NCBI GenBank assembly: GCA_024516035.1
Contig: CM044959.1
Coordinates: 18,248,525-18,312,524 of the forward strand
DNA from: Bactericera cockerelli
Taxonomy: Eukaryota; Arthropoda; Insecta; Hemiptera; Triozidae
Direction of reading: 5' to 3'
DNA: 64,000 bases
Of this stretch, positions 10,302-22,117 are shown one piece after another. A model generated the notes under the pieces. The model was given only the letters and a program-made list of their open reading frames with translations, did not search any database and was not told the DNA's origin. The first letter of the stretch is position 1. Every line of letters begins with the position of its first letter. Position numbers and translations under genes: made by a program.

Positions 10302-11536
10302 GGCGTGCAGGTCGCTGCTCTAGAGGTTCAGAACGTAAAGCGCGCTATCAACCGCTACGGGACGCTACCTAAAGGCGACCGCATCGGGGCCTACCTGGAG
10401 TCTTTGCGGCAAGCCTCCCCCCCTCCCTCCCCGGCAGCAAGGCCCCTGGCCCCCGGCTGCAGCAGCCCGGCCATATGACCCGCAGCAACTCCTCCGGGGG
10501 CTTCCAGTCCCGCGCCGCCCCTGATCTCGAGTTCCCCCCGCCCCCGCCCCCCGAGGACCTGGACACCCCCGCGCCCTCCGTGGAGGAGGCCAGCTTCCGG
10601 TTCGGTGTGAGCCTCCGTCACCGCGAGCCCTCCACCGATTCCTGCTCTTCCGCCAAGTCCGAGCCCCCCCGTGTGAAACCCCCCTCCCCGCCCCTCTCCA
10701 CCTCCCCCCCTCGCCTCCCTGCCACGGCCTCTCCCCCCCTGGAAGATCCACCCCCCGCCTCTCAGAAAACCCCCGGCGAGTTCAAGGTGTCGCTCCGCAA
10801 GGTGAGCCTGCCCGACACCAGCGCGCACCCTAGTCCCAGCCCCAGTGCCCCCGGCGTCACCTCGTTCAAAGCGCAGCTGAAGAAGTTTGAACCCGCGGCC
10901 CCCAGCCCAGCAGTCAAGAAGGAGACGCCACGGGACGTGAAGGCCCGGCTAAAGCGGGTGGACGGGTCGCCCCCTCCCCCCATGTCTAAGTCTGTGATGA
11001 GTGAGAGCGAGGAGGTGTGCGGGGAGGAGGGGGAGGACAAGCGCCGCAGCACAGGCAGCATCAGCAGCCTGAAGAAGCTGTGGGAGGGGGGGGAGTCGCC
11101 CCCGGAGAGCAAGCCAGGGCGGGTGCTGTGGCCCCCCGAGGAGAAGCCCCAGGTCCCCTGCAAGCCGCTGGTGAGGAGCAAGCCCCTGCCTAGTCCCGCT
11201 ATCTACGCCACCCCCGGGGTGCTGACCAGCGTGCTGGAGCTGTGGGCGGCGCTAGACAGCTCTCTCAGCCACCTGCGGACAGCACCCACGGTGGGCGCCG
11301 CCGCCTGGCTGCAGCTCAGTGACAAGCTGGGCCTGTTCCACTCCTCGTGCCTCTCCTACGCGGACACGATAGCTCCCCCCCACGCCAGGTTCCACCTGAG
11401 GGAGCTCCTCACCCGCCTGGAGGGGCAGGCTCAGCAGCTCAAGTCCTCGGGGACCCGCAACCAGGCGGACAACAGCAGGATAGTGGGTGACCTGTACTCC
11501 GTGCTGCGGGACATCGTGGCCGCCGTGCAGAGGTAG
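10302..11536 (+). CDS. Abl: Abl tyrosine kinase, last coding exon with F-actin-binding domain; apparent frameshift
   Basis: The exon opens with AALEVQNVKRAINRYGTLPK and RIGAYLESLRQ, a block highly conserved in insect Abl. That frame hits TGA at 10476. The conserved continuation (GHMTRSNSSGGFQSR onward) lies in another frame, open to TAG at 11534-11536. The switch must occur around the C-rich run 10416-10432, so one C too many (or two too few) in the assembly is likely. The middle has a repeated motif: FKVSLRKV, FKAQLKKF, VKARLKRV and a looser FGVSLRHR. The last ~113 residues, from PAIYATPGVLTSVLELW, are the Abl F-actin-binding helical bundle. Confidence 0.9.
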
Positions 11537-11659
11537 TGAGCCACCCTGTATACTGTGATACACGCTGCATGCAGCTGAGCACACACGCAGTCCTGACTGT
11601 GAGAAACTCAGCCATAGTATTTGTGTACTGAGTGACAATACAAATTTAGTCAAAATCTA
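11537..11659 (+). other. Start of Abl 3'UTR
   Basis: Transcribed sequence presumably continues past the stop at 11534. No polyadenylation site can be chosen with confidence. Confidence 0.5.
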
Positions 11660-11789
11660 GGGCGGAATTAATAGACAACATCAATAACTTAAGTCGTTGG
11701 TAAGTGTCGGTTTTCCCTATCTTACACAGTACGCAATCCGTGACTTATCGCCACAGAGGTATTACAAAAACGTCTATTAATTCCGCCCC
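11660..11789. mobile_element. 130-bp MITE with TA duplication in presumed Abl 3'UTR
   Basis: The ends gggcggaattaatagac and gtctattaattccgcccc are inverted repeats flanked by TA (11658-11659 and 11790-11791). A second copy lies at 57761-57892. A Tc1/mariner-type MITE is the best guess. Confidence 0.8.
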
Positions 11790-12504
11790 TAGTGTATATT
11801 ATGCGGTGTGTGCTCGGCTTGACTCTGTTTCTCACTTTTCCACTTAGTAAATCTTCATGAGTTTTACTTGTGGCACTTGAGAAGAATAGAACCGGAGGAT
11901 TTTATGTATAGACTGTAGTAATAGTGAGATTTTCTAAAATGGAACATTAGTTGTGAATGACCGTACATAATATTATAGCTGTAAGTAGAAGAGAGGTAAA
12001 TTTTGACAGAAAGAAGATTCCAAATTCAGGTATTTTGGAAACCAAGTAATAATAATTCATAAGTATTCAAAATTGATATGAATGACCATGTGTATGGCCA
12101 GACTTTTCCCTTTACCTTTCCTTATAGAAGCTCGTATGTACCCTTTGCAGTTAAGCATGAAAGATTGATTTTTTAATTATTTGTGTGTTTTAAAGTATAG
12201 TTCTTTTTCTAAGGACATCATATTGGTGTTAGTCACAAGACTGATGCTAAGATTACTAAAATCACGCAATCTTAAGACTCAAACAAACGATCTCCAGGTT
12301 GCCATTCTATCGTCTTAAATAATGAGCAACTGAGGTCGGTGTATTTTTCAACAACCTGAGTTTTCAGAACCAAAGGTTTATGAAATTTCTGAGTCTAAAA
12401 AAGTAGATATGGTTCGAGTTTTAAGCTCGGTAAAAATTTAGTAGCGTGAGTTTGAGTAAAATTGCGACATCACAAAAGTGATTAACACAAATATGATAAC
12501 TTAA

Positions 12505-12815
12505 CCCATTGCGTACCGAGCCCTTTCAACCTGATAACCCCAGGAGACCGGGCTCAATTCAATCGATTTCAGCTGTCTATTACATATGATACACAGGTTT
12601 CCTGCGATAATTAATAATTTTTATTTACATAGGAGTCCGTGTCTATCACATGTGATACCCAAATAAGGAATCCGCTAAGCATGCAAATTTTGTTATATTG
12701 TCTATCACATTTGATAACCAGCCTCTAAGATAAGGATAACCCCGTCTGTCATATCTGATAACCAGGTACCCAGAAAACATACGGTGTCTATCATATATGA
12801 TACCCATGGTACGCA
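12505..12815. mobile_element. TTAA-type MITE with repeated tatcacatgtgata palindromes
   Basis: TTAA at 12501 is followed by cccattgcgtacc. The matching inverted segment ggtacgcaa near 12808 is eroded into a poly-A run. Inside, versions of tctatcacatgtgatacc recur about five times as short palindromes. It resembles the TTAA elements near 57.9 and 58.4 kb. Confidence 0.55.
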
Positions 12816-13559
12816 AAAAAAAAAACATTTTATAACACATGCGAAATTTCAAATATTTTAGACCTCTAAATCAATCTGCTTATTTCATCCGAAACTTCTC
12901 ACTTCCTACATTTTCCCATTCAACACTCTAACCTATCATTATAATGTTTACAATCACTAACTCATTATTGAACAATTATCAATCTGAACTTGTATGCTAG
13001 GACTACCCTCTGATAAGAAGTAAAGTCAATTTGTATGATAGCAAAGTTGTTTATGTTTCCAGTACTTATCGCTTAAACTTTGATCCTTTATTGAAACATA
13101 TTCAGTTGTGAAAGATAATTCGCAGTTAATAGAGTATGTATTGATTTCCCTGCTGTTGGTATATAATGTTATCTCCCCCCTCCTTTCCCTTTTTTTCTTC
13201 AGAATCTCATCTGGTCTTATGTCACCTGCATCCACACTCACTCTTGAACTGTAGAGGTTTAAATTTCGAAAATACCTGTGTAGTTCTCGAGGGAAATAGT
13301 GTATAGAGGTACTTTCGAATTTGCAACAACCAGTTTAACCCATTCATTCCTAATGGCATTTTAATAGATTATATTTTGAGATGTGATACATAAATTCTTC
13401 TTTTTTTTGTGTAATGGAAAATTATCTCTAATCAAAGTACATATGTAGGTAGGTAGTTACTTGAAATGTTCAAAAATTGAACTTTCTTATTTTCAACTGA
13501 TGATCATAAGAGTGTAGAGAGTAATGGACTTAAGGTATTATTATTCAACACTGTATTGA

Positions 13560-13635
13560 GCGTTCCTAGTTCTAGTGGACGTACTGGTCATGGGTTCGAA
13601 TCCCGGATTAGCTGCTTTTATGAAATTGAAATTTT
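13560..13635 (+). mobile_element. tRNA-like SINE head fragment
   Basis: A box B-like gggttcgaatccc occurs in a tRNA-like context (tggacgtactggtcat). It is short and diverged. Confidence 0.4.
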
Positions 13636-13639
13636 TCTC

Positions 13640-16280
13640 ATACTCAACCGGTCCATTACTCAATAAATGTGTAAGGTTAACAAATGGAACTGACTAATTA
13701 GATTAATATTGCGATTTTTTAATAAATCTACTTTCAGTTATTGGGAATATAATTGAATCAAAGCTGTACTCTAAGTTGACATTATGTACATTATTCCTAA
13801 TTTATAATTATTAGAGAACCCTGTTTAATATAATATATATACAATCAAAGAAGCATATATTATTTTCATTTGAATAAATTACTATTATATCTTTCTAGCT
13901 TACCTAAACAACTCCAATGTTTGCTGATTCCATTGGAACTTGTTCTTGAGTAATATGTTATATTTTATTCCATACTAAATGAATCATTAACATTCGTATC
14001 AAATTCCTCTTGTCTTCTGCTCAGAGATATAAAATTCAAAAAAGTTAAAAGATATTTAATTCATGTAATATTATTTTTTAATTAATTTAATTTATCTGTG
14101 ACCCCCCCCCCCCCCCCCCCCCCCCCTTCTATTTTTAGTTAGTCCATTTTTTAAATTGCAGATACAAACTATTATGTTATGCTCAATTTATTTAAATTTT
14201 TGTTTCTTATTTTTAATCATTATTGTTTATGTGTATTTTTGTTTCTTGTGAAATCCTCCTAAGAAGTGCATTTTTATTATTAATTATTTTAATAGACTGG
14301 AAATCATTGAAAAATTATCGTTTTCTGCCATTTCTCCAGTATTTACTCCCTGAGCCACTATTTCCTGGAATCATGCTTATTTTACCGCATTTCCAAGCAG
14401 ATGACTTTTCCCAAAAATTCCTTGTGCCAAATTTAATTATTATTATGATTACACTCATAATATGAAAAGTAATTCTAAATTAATCAACTCATTTGATATA
14501 TTATACTAAGAACAGTATTTCTAACCTAGATTTACCAACAATAGGTTGAACAATTTCAACATGTATGTAGAAATTAGATATTTTATTTTAACTTGAATAA
14601 AAATGTTGATAGTACATGCAAATAAAAACGTTTATAGATAGCTAGTGACAAAAGAAATTGAAATTTCGCTTCATTTTCTTTATATAAATCTATCTACCAT
14701 CTCCTTTCTCTATTTAAACTTAATTTAATGATCAAAATTCGGGGTCGTATTAATGGATACATTCTGGTTAATTCTCTTATCTCACTAAGAGTAATATATT
14801 TATGCATATGTAGTTCCTGAAGAATAATTTTCAAGCCTCATTTTGTGTCTGTTAATGTCACCCTGAATCACTTTGCCTCTACCGGTAACCTTTACACTTT
14901 GGCATCCAGCCCTGGAGTCTGTACATAGAGGACGATATTGTTAGTCAGGACCTTGTCCACTGTCCACTCTTGTTTTAATATTAAGCTCTTGATAGTCGCC
15001 GTGTGTCACCATCATCGCTGTACAACCAGAGTTCCTGAGTTCAGAGAGAAAGAAAAATCATGTAGAAGTTGCCATATTAGCTTAGCCATGTGAAATCAAT
15101 ATGCAAAATACAATCATGATGAAAATACAGAATGCGGTGTTGAATATTATTGACGGATTACAAGTGATAAACCAATTGTATGTTACTGAAAACTGCGTTG
15201 CGAAAATAATTTGCATCTCTAATACTGTCCTATGATTTGTTTCTTATACAATCTCATTTCCTGTACTGTAGTGAAGTGAGCCACATGCATTCAAGTTTAC
15301 TGTTAGTACTATTATGCGATGGTCACTCGTAACAAACACATGGTGCCATGTCTTTACTTTTTCTTTATCACAGCTGCGCAAACCAAAGAAAAAAAAATAA
15401 TAATAATAATAATATTAATAATAAATAGAAAAAATAACAGAATAATAAAGTATCTCTCTGAACTGAATATGACAACAGGGAAATTACCCACAATTTTATA
15501 TATTTCGCAAAAACATATCAGAATATGGATATGGTATGATCGCGACACACGACCCATGTTTGTTTTGTAATTGCTCGTAAGTCACGGGACATTGTGTAAA
15601 GTGTAAACTACTTATGATTATTTATATTACTGTAGAAATATACTATTTATACTTGTGTGTAACTTTCTCCCCCTCTTCCACCTTCCCCTTTCTTGTTACT
15701 CCACCCTCCCCTTTTTTTTACACTTTTTTCTTCTCCCATTCTTCACTTCTTCCTTTCTCTTTTCTTTTCTCTTTTCCTCTGAAACCAAGAGGCAAGAATT
15801 TTTCAACTTATTTAAAAATAAAATCCAAAATCGACTTTTTTTTACTAAGAATGTGTTTTATTTTATTACCTGTACCTATAGGAAAAGTTATTTTAGTAGA
15901 CGAAAACTAGTCAAGCACAGTTTGAAACAAAGAAACCCTGAGAGAAAAATATCTGGCAAAAGTACAGAAGGTTTCAAAATAAGAGTAAAAAAAGTTTATT
16001 TTCTACAAACATTTGAGCTAGATTAACATAAATATTATTTAAGAAACGTACAATTTTGATAAGCTACTAATAAAGGCATTTTAGTAGCCCCAGCCCTTCA
16101 GCATAAAATGCTGACTTGGGCATTTCATTTGTTTTACCTTCACCGCCTTAAAAAATATATGCCACCACTGCTACGTCGAGGAGATTCCTCAATTTTTTAT
16201 AGATTTCTATGACAGTCTCTATGGACACTGTCCTCATAGCCTTCCACATCGATATCAATTGGATTCAATCAACTTGCGTA
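13640..16280. other. AT-rich intergenic region between Abl and the Mgst1-like gene
   Basis: I see no gene. It holds a run of 25 C at 14102-14126, a T/C-rich tract at about 15660-15780 and simple AAT repeats. Short open frames here have no recognisable content. Confidence 0.6.
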
Positions 16281-16286
16281 TATGTA

Positions 16287-16771
16287 CAGTCCAACTTGGA
16301 TATAAGATAACAAGATATAACAGAAAGCTGGATATAAGGGAACGATTTCCAGGACAAATTTACCTCTCAAGGGAAAATAACCTTTTTATAAGAGAAACCT
16401 GGATAAAGCGCGCGATTAGCTCAGTGGTTAAGCACTCGCTTGCCATGCGGAAGGTCCCGGATTCGAACCCCGCGCCGACAAAAATTTGTATTCTTAATTT
16501 GGTTACAGTTGTTTGTAAGGGATACCTTCCGGTGCGCTTGTGTTGACCCAGCACCTAATTGGGAAGTATTGTGTCACTTCTCGCCCATCAGAGGGGAGGC
16601 ATACTACGGGATGGGCAGGCTACAACACAGACCACAAGCGTCTACAGTAGCTCCTGTTTCATGGCTACGAAATAAAAACGGCTGTGAAACACTCATCTTT
16701 TTTTTTTTTTAAAAAAAAAAAGTTCTGTTCTGTTCCGGTCTCTCGCGTTCTCTTATATCTAGAATCCACTG
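16287..16771. mobile_element. TA-flanked MITE split by a SINE
   Basis: The left end cagtccaacttggatataag follows TA at 16285. The right end cttatatctagaatccactg precedes TA at 16772. The two ends are related inverted repeats of the cagtcgaatctgg family. The tRNA-Gly-like SINE at 16407-16732 is inserted inside. Confidence 0.65.
16407..16732 (+). mobile_element. tRNA-Gly-derived SINE
   Basis: The head has box A (ttagctcagtggttaagcac), an anticodon-loop-like ttgccat (GCC) and box B (ggattcgaacc), giving a tRNA-Gly-like 5' end. A ~240-bp body follows, ending in a T/A-rich tail near 16700-16730. A minus-strand relative lies at about 20975-21240. The head lacks a clean acceptor stem and is fused to the body, so it is not a tRNA gene. 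Confidence 0.8.
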
Positions 16772-17113
16772 TATTGCATTTTAGTATCAGAATCAGAGGT
16801 TGGCGTCATCGTGAACGATGGTAGCCAAATAGTGGAGGAATGACTCAGCACTTCTACCACTGCCTTTACAAGGAGGCTAATAATTGACAAGGGCCCCCAG
16901 AACCGAGCCAATGCTGGTCTACTCCCTGTTTAGTCTCCCAGCCAGACTGCTGGTATAGTCCCCCAGCCAGACTGCAGGAAGTAATTAGAAGTAATAAGTA
17001 ATTAGGCGAACGAAAAAGCCCAAAATGTCTCAGAGTATTGGAAGTACAAAATTTGACCGAGGAACGAAGAGGATACGGAAAGTAAGTAAGTATTAGCTGA
17101 CGTGCACGTGTGA

Positions 17114-17454
17114 TCAGTAGAAGTGTAGAGCGGAGACCGCCGCCATGTAGATAATGATGGCGTAACCCACTCCCCAGGTGAGTGCCCTGCTGGGCTGTGG
17201 CAGAGCCAGCACGGCGTAGATGAGGGTGTACAGGACCCTGCTGACAGTGTACACGAGGAACAGGGTCTGCGCGAGCCAGGGGGCGGGGTTGGTGCACAGG
17301 TAGATGTAGGACGCCGTGATGAAGAACGGGATGTTCTCCAGATCGTTGAGGTGGGCGCGGCGACACCGCTCCACATCCGGGTCGTCTGTCTTCACCTTGG
17401 CTCCTCGGGGACAGCACAGTGTCCTCCGGACTGATGAACACCGCTTGGGGGAAC
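17114..17454 (-). CDS. Microsomal glutathione S-transferase 1-like (MAPEG), exon 2; apparent frameshift
   Basis: The minus strand encodes VKTDDPDVER, then RRAHLNDLENIPFFI and LPQPSRALTWGVGYA, the signature blocks of MGST1/MAPEG enzymes. These are integral membrane proteins conjugating glutathione to lipophilic substrates. Three hydrophobic segments follow before the TGA at 17114-17116. The exon 1 frame enters as FPQAVFISPEDTVLSPR, also MGST-like, but the rest is in another frame. One extra base near 17390-17405 explains this. The acceptor cag abuts a 42-bp array made of that same acceptor. Total length would be about 156 residues, normal for the family. Confidence 0.88.
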
Positions 17455-18380
17455 CTGCGCACACAGGAATAGAAAGCAGTCAAAATGTTATCATACCTGC
17501 GCACACAGGAATAGAAAGCAATCGAAGTGTTATCATACCTGCGCACACAGGAAGGGAAAGCAATCAAAGTGTTATCATACCTGCGCACACAGGAATAGAA
17601 AGCAATCAAAGTGTTATCATACCTGCGCACACAGGAATAGAAAGCAATCAAAGTGTTATCATACCTGCGCACACAGGAATAGAAAGCAGTCAAAGTGTTA
17701 TCATACCTGCGCACACAGGAATAGAAAGCAGTCAAAATGTTATCATACCTGCGCACACAGGAATAGAAAGCAATCGAAGTGTTATCATACCTGCGCACAC
17801 AGGAAGGAAAGCAATCAAAGTGTTATCATACCTGCGCACACAGGAATAGAAAGCAATCAAAGTGTTATCATACCTGCGCACACAGGAATAGAAAGCAATC
17901 AAAGTGTTATCATACCTGCGCACACAGGAATAGAAAACAGTCAAAGTGTTATCATACCTGCGCACACAGGAATAGAAAGCAATCAAAGTGTTATCATACC
18001 TGCGCACACAGGAATAGAAAGCAATCAAAGTGTTATCATACCTGCGCACACAGGAATAGAAAGCAGTCAAAGTGTTAACATACCTGCGCACAGGAATAGA
18101 AAGCAATCAAAGTGTTAGGTATCATACCTGCGCAAACAGGAATAGAAAGCAATCAAAGTGTTATCATACCTGCGCACACGGGAATAGAAAGCAGTCAAAG
18201 TGTTCTCATACCTGCGCACACAGGACTAGAAAGCAGTCAAAGTGTTATCATACCTGCGCACACAGGAATAGAAAACAGTCAAAGTGTTATCATACTTGCG
18301 CACACAGGAAGAGAAAGCAGTCAAAATGTTATCATACCTGCGCACACAGGAATAGAAAGCAGTCAAAATGTTATCATATT
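17455..18380 (-). repeat. 42-bp minisatellite made of the Mgst1-like 3' splice site, ~22 copies
   Basis: Read on the minus strand, each unit has a branch-point-like tgataac, a pyrimidine-rich stretch and tgtgtgcgcag|g, identical to the true acceptor of exon 2. The unit is 42 bp, a multiple of three, and most units lack stops. Splicing to an upstream copy would insert 14-residue blocks (RYDNTLIAFYSCVR) without changing frame. A few units are 41 bp or otherwise altered, for example near 17800 and 18085. Confidence 0.92.
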
Positions 18381-18408
18381 TCACAGTGTTGTCATATCTG
18401 TGTTAATC

Positions 18409-18632
18409 ATAATAATACTCTTTAGTGGAAGGTTACCACCAGGCGAGGTTAATGCTCAAAGAATTTTCTACCACCTAACCCTCAGAATCTTATTATAGTT
18501 ATTATTATGTGGTCACAAACTCAAATTAATGAGGAAAAATTCATGCACTGGGTGTGATTCGGACCAACGGATTCCTACGCTACCTGGATTACCAGAGTAG
18601 CGCTTTAACCATTTGACCACCAGTGCACGTTA
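18409..18632 (-). mobile_element. tRNA-derived SINE, family 2
   Basis: It matches the element at 7155-7470 along most of its length (actctttagtggaaggt, gtggtcacaaactcaaatta, ccagtgcac). The tRNA-like head is on the minus strand at the right end. Confidence 0.75.
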
Positions 18633-18639
18633 TCACAAT

Positions 18640-18765
18640 AACTCATAATTGCTGTGCTTAATCTTTGCTGAACTTGGGACTCAAACCACCAACCTCCGGT
18701 CTAGAGTGCGCCGCCTTATCGATAGAGCTACTGAGATCGGTGTCTTCCACAATGACCAGGCAATA
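18640..18765 (-). mobile_element. tRNA-like SINE fragment
   Basis: The minus strand has tagctctatcgataaggcg (box A-like) and ggtttgagtccc (box B). The related phrase gtgttaatcac...actaaatctgcgctgaa occurs near 21330 and 62230, marking another SINE family. Confidence 0.6.
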
Positions 18766-19073
18766 GTATTTGAAGCCATGTTCAATACAGTCTCAGCTGT
18801 CTGTTCGTCCATCCAGTTCTCGCCAGTATGATATAGAAAGATAATACTTTTTTCTTTAAAGGTAAGTGTGCCCCGAAACCGCTTTCGCATTACTTCAGGG
18901 CACTGAAGTAATGCGAGAGCACTGAATAGAGAAAGATAATACCTAGCACGCAGAAACAACTGGTTTTTCAGACTAACCATTGGTTATTTCGTTCAAGTTA
19001 ACCAATCAGAGTGAGAGAGCTTTCTGGAACAAGGGCCTAGTTAATTCAATTTATGGAACGGGTTTCAAGTTAC

Positions 19074-19201
19074 CTTTGTCTTGCGATAAGTAGCACGGAT
19101 AGCAGCACCTTGAGAATCAGGATGCTGTTGTAGAAGAGGAAGGCGCGGAATACGGGATTAGTGAAGCTCATCAGCCCAATGAGGGTGGGTTCTGTTGCCA
19201 T
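19074..19201 (-). CDS. Microsomal glutathione S-transferase 1-like, exon 1
   Basis: The exon starts with ATG at 19201 and encodes a short lumenal N-terminus (MATEPTLIGLMSFTNPVFRA). A hydrophobic helix with KVLLSVLLIARQR follows, as in MGST1 proteins. The donor is gtaact after CAAAG, and the phase joins exon 2 at RQR|FPQ. The intron (17455-19073) holds the acceptor array and two SINEs. Confidence 0.87.
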
Positions 19202-19394
19202 GGCGATGACCTTGAATTGGAAGCTTTGACCTTGGGACTTGTAAGTTTGACCTTGTGTCGAGATCGATTAGACGAACTTTTAAAATATTGCTATTTTACG
19301 TATAACTGTGTTTTATTATTTTTCCTTAGATTGTAAAGAATGTTGAAATCACCTGCTGAAGAGATATTAACTCACTTAAATATACCTTTATTAA

Positions 19395-19725
19395 TTAATT
19401 TATAAAGGGGCAAGGACTCTGAATGTTACAGACCTCTCTTTAAATAAATATTCATTAAAAAAAATTACTTTATTATTTCATTATTCCTGAAGAACTAACA
19501 GATACAGAATTGAGCGTATTACTTTTATTTATTTTACGAGTAGGTACAGGTTACCTTTATTAATTACTTTATATAAGGGCAAGGACTCTGAATGTTACAG
19601 ACCTCTCTTTAAATAAATATTCATTAAAAAAAATTACTTTATTATTTCATTATTCCTGAAGAACTAACAGATACAGAATTGAGCGTATTACTTTTATTTA
19701 TTTTACGAGTAGGTACAGGTTAGGT
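19395..19725 (+). repeat. Direct duplication (~165-175 bp) of a retroelement 3' tail
   Basis: The phrase gcaaggactctgaatgttac through aggtacaggtta occurs twice in tandem (from about 19404 and 19579). Each copy contains the ttcattaaaaaaaa tail and identical downstream sequence, so the duplication occurred after insertion. The element tail is shared with 1-60 and about 24285-24345. Confidence 0.8.
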
Positions 19726-20307
19726 TGGATTTTACTTTTCTCTCATCAGCCAATCATATCCATCTGCAACTTAGAAGAAATTAAATAGTAAGTAGGAATT
19801 CGTTAATATTATTATTAAAGCACTTAAAATTGCATTTTTTACATAGCTAACACGCTATTTAATGGGTAAATACAGACAGACTATGACGCAGGAAACTTGT
19901 TGGATAGATTTACCTATTTATTTATGAGTGTTATATAGAAACATGCAATAATAATCAAGTTACGTAAGTTAGGTGTGTATTGAGTATCTCTATCTAGACT
20001 TAGTAGAAATAATTCAAGGTGACAAGGGGCATAAATTATTGTCATCCGTGTTTATTAGGATCGATCCTCATTGAGGAGAAAAATATCCTGCCTGCCTGCT
20101 GACTAGGAAATTGCATAGTTTTTTTGGGGGGGGGGGGGTTTAACGTCGCTTTCAACTGCATGATCATATCACGACGGGGGTGTTACCCTCCATTCTCAAA
20201 CAAACAAACTATATCTACAAAATCATTCCGTTGACACTAAATAAGATACTAAACATAATTAGTTTCAACTGAAGTGCCCTGACCAATGACAGCATTTTTT
20301 TTTTTTT

Positions 20308-20532
20308 TTAAACGTCGCTTTGAACAACTACATGATCAATTTTGGTCATATCACGACGGGGGTGTTACCTTCCATTCGCAGGAAACTTACAAACCTGCTA
20401 CCCACATTAACATCACCCAGCCTGGGTTGGGCCGGAATGCCCGCATCACGAAGTCTTTACCGCGTTGGACGTTGCTTAACTTCGGTGATCTTACGAGAAC
20501 CGGTGCATTGAACGCGCCATCGACGCTAACCA
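20308..20532 (-). mobile_element. 5S rRNA-derived SINE
   Basis: On the minus strand the head (20443-20520) reads caccggttctcgtaagatca, then ccgaagttaagcaacgtcca, clearly derived from 5S rRNA. The body follows: cagcctgggttgggccgg reversed, then aaacccccgtcgtgatatga-type sequence, ending near aacgtcgctttcaactgc. Related copies lie at 22814, 23517, 36230 and 58690. Confidence 0.85.
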
Positions 20533-20771
20533 ATGACAAAATTCAATATGATTACTGATTAGTCCGCAGGATTTGTTTTCAAAACCACTGCGACGTCACA
20601 TTAACTCATTATCATTAGGATCACGTAGTCACCTAATACCTGTACCCAGCCTATGTACACAGGAAGTAAGTACCCATGGAATCCATAACCGTACTTCAAC
20701 AGTCTCCCGGCTTTGTTGCTAAGTCAACACTTTGTAACTACTTTTAATCTTATACATATTATAAAATGATA

Positions 20772-20864
<93 letters not shown>
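20772..20864 (+). repeat. (GT)n microsatellite
   Basis: About 45 uninterrupted GT units. Confidence 0.97.
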
Positions 20865-20868
<4 letters not shown>

Positions 20869-20974
20869 TTAAAACGCTATAACTCGAGAACCGCAAGTCC
20901 GGATTGAGCTAAAATTTTACATTGTTACCAATTACTGGCTGAACGGTCATGTTTTAAATAAAATAGTTTTTTTA

Positions 20975-21240
20975 TTAAGATGAGTGTTTTTTTGTAGCCA
21001 TGAAACAGCAGCTACTGTAAACACTTGTGCTATAGCATGACAATCGCGTAGTATGCCTTCCTTCTAATGGGCGAGAAGTGACACAATACTTCCTAATTAG
21101 GTGCTGGGTCAATACCGAGCACACTGGAAGGTAGGTATCCGTTACAAGGAAAATTGTTATCAAATTTTGAGTACAATTTCTGTGCCAGCGGAAGGTAGAA
21201 TCCGGGACCTTCCGCATGGCAAGTTTTCTTCACTTTCATA
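20975..21240 (-). mobile_element. tRNA-Gly-derived SINE copy, truncated
   Basis: The body matches the SINE at 16407 in reverse (gggcgagaagtgacacaata, ggtgctgggtc, ccgggaccttccgcatggca). The tRNA head is cut off near 21225. Confidence 0.75.
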
Positions 21241-21339
21241 ATCAATTAAACACACAAAAAATGTGAGGAAATCTTGAGCTTCACCACAAAGAAATCATAA
21301 AGTTATTATCATATTTGTGTTAATCACTTTCGCGATATC

Positions 21340-22115
21340 ACAATTAATCAAACTCGCTTCACTAAATCTGCGCTGAATCCGGTCCTTGAACCACTGACCT
21401 TAGGTTACAAGGTTTAGTTAATATGATCATATTTTCTATGTAAAGGTCTTGGTTGTCATGTCACTTCACTGGTAGGTAACCCATTTTGGCGGTTAGAGCG
21501 CTGTTAAATAATATCGGAAACTATTTTATTTAATTTGTGTTAATATTCCAAATATGTTTTTAGTATCTCCTTTGAGAAAACCTTTTTTTAATTACCTACT
21601 TAATTCAGTTTTTTTTTTGTTTTATGCAAACACTTTTTTTTTATTAATTCAAAACTTCAAATTAAAAGTATATTAAACAGACGTTTAATAGAGAGTAAGG
21701 GAGAATTTTTTAAAATTAATATTCACCGATGTCGATAGTTATGATATAAATCAGTTACTTGACTAGCCGGATTCACTACTAATAAACTGACTCGGGTCCC
21801 GTACACGACAAATTACTCTTCAACGAGAAACGAGAACCTACCTTAACCTTCTGTTTACTACGTTGTCTAACGTTGTGCGTTCTTTCCTACAGAGTGAAGT
21901 GAATTCAGTATCATCATGACCTTGCTGAGGAGGGAAATAAACGCTGAGGTGGGAATGGTGCGGTGAGGAGGAGAGGTATAATTATATCTCAGGAACGTTC
22001 TTCGAAATTACAAGTATGTATGCAATAGAAATAATGGACGCAGCACATAGGCATTTCTTTATTTTTGACATTTTCATGTCTTTGCTCTGGCACATAACCA
22101 AAATTATGTGACGAA
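21340..22115. other. Intergenic, no gene seen
   Basis: AT-rich sequence with a SINE fragment at about 21320-21430 (actaaatctgcgctgaa). No coding sequence or clear termini were seen. Confidence 0.5.
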
Positions 22116-22117
22116 AT

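Noticed and set aside
16407..16480. Functional tRNA-Gly gene
   Set aside because: Box A, B and anticodon-like bases exist but the acceptor stem is poor and the unit continues into a repeated SINE body.
17316..18498. Long open frames across the 42-bp array on both strands as separate genes
   Set aside because: They arise because the unit length is a multiple of three. No start context or non-repeat domain supports them.
20443..20520. Functional 5S rRNA gene
   Set aside because: Only part of 5S is present, diverged, and always attached to the same repeated body; it is a SINE head.
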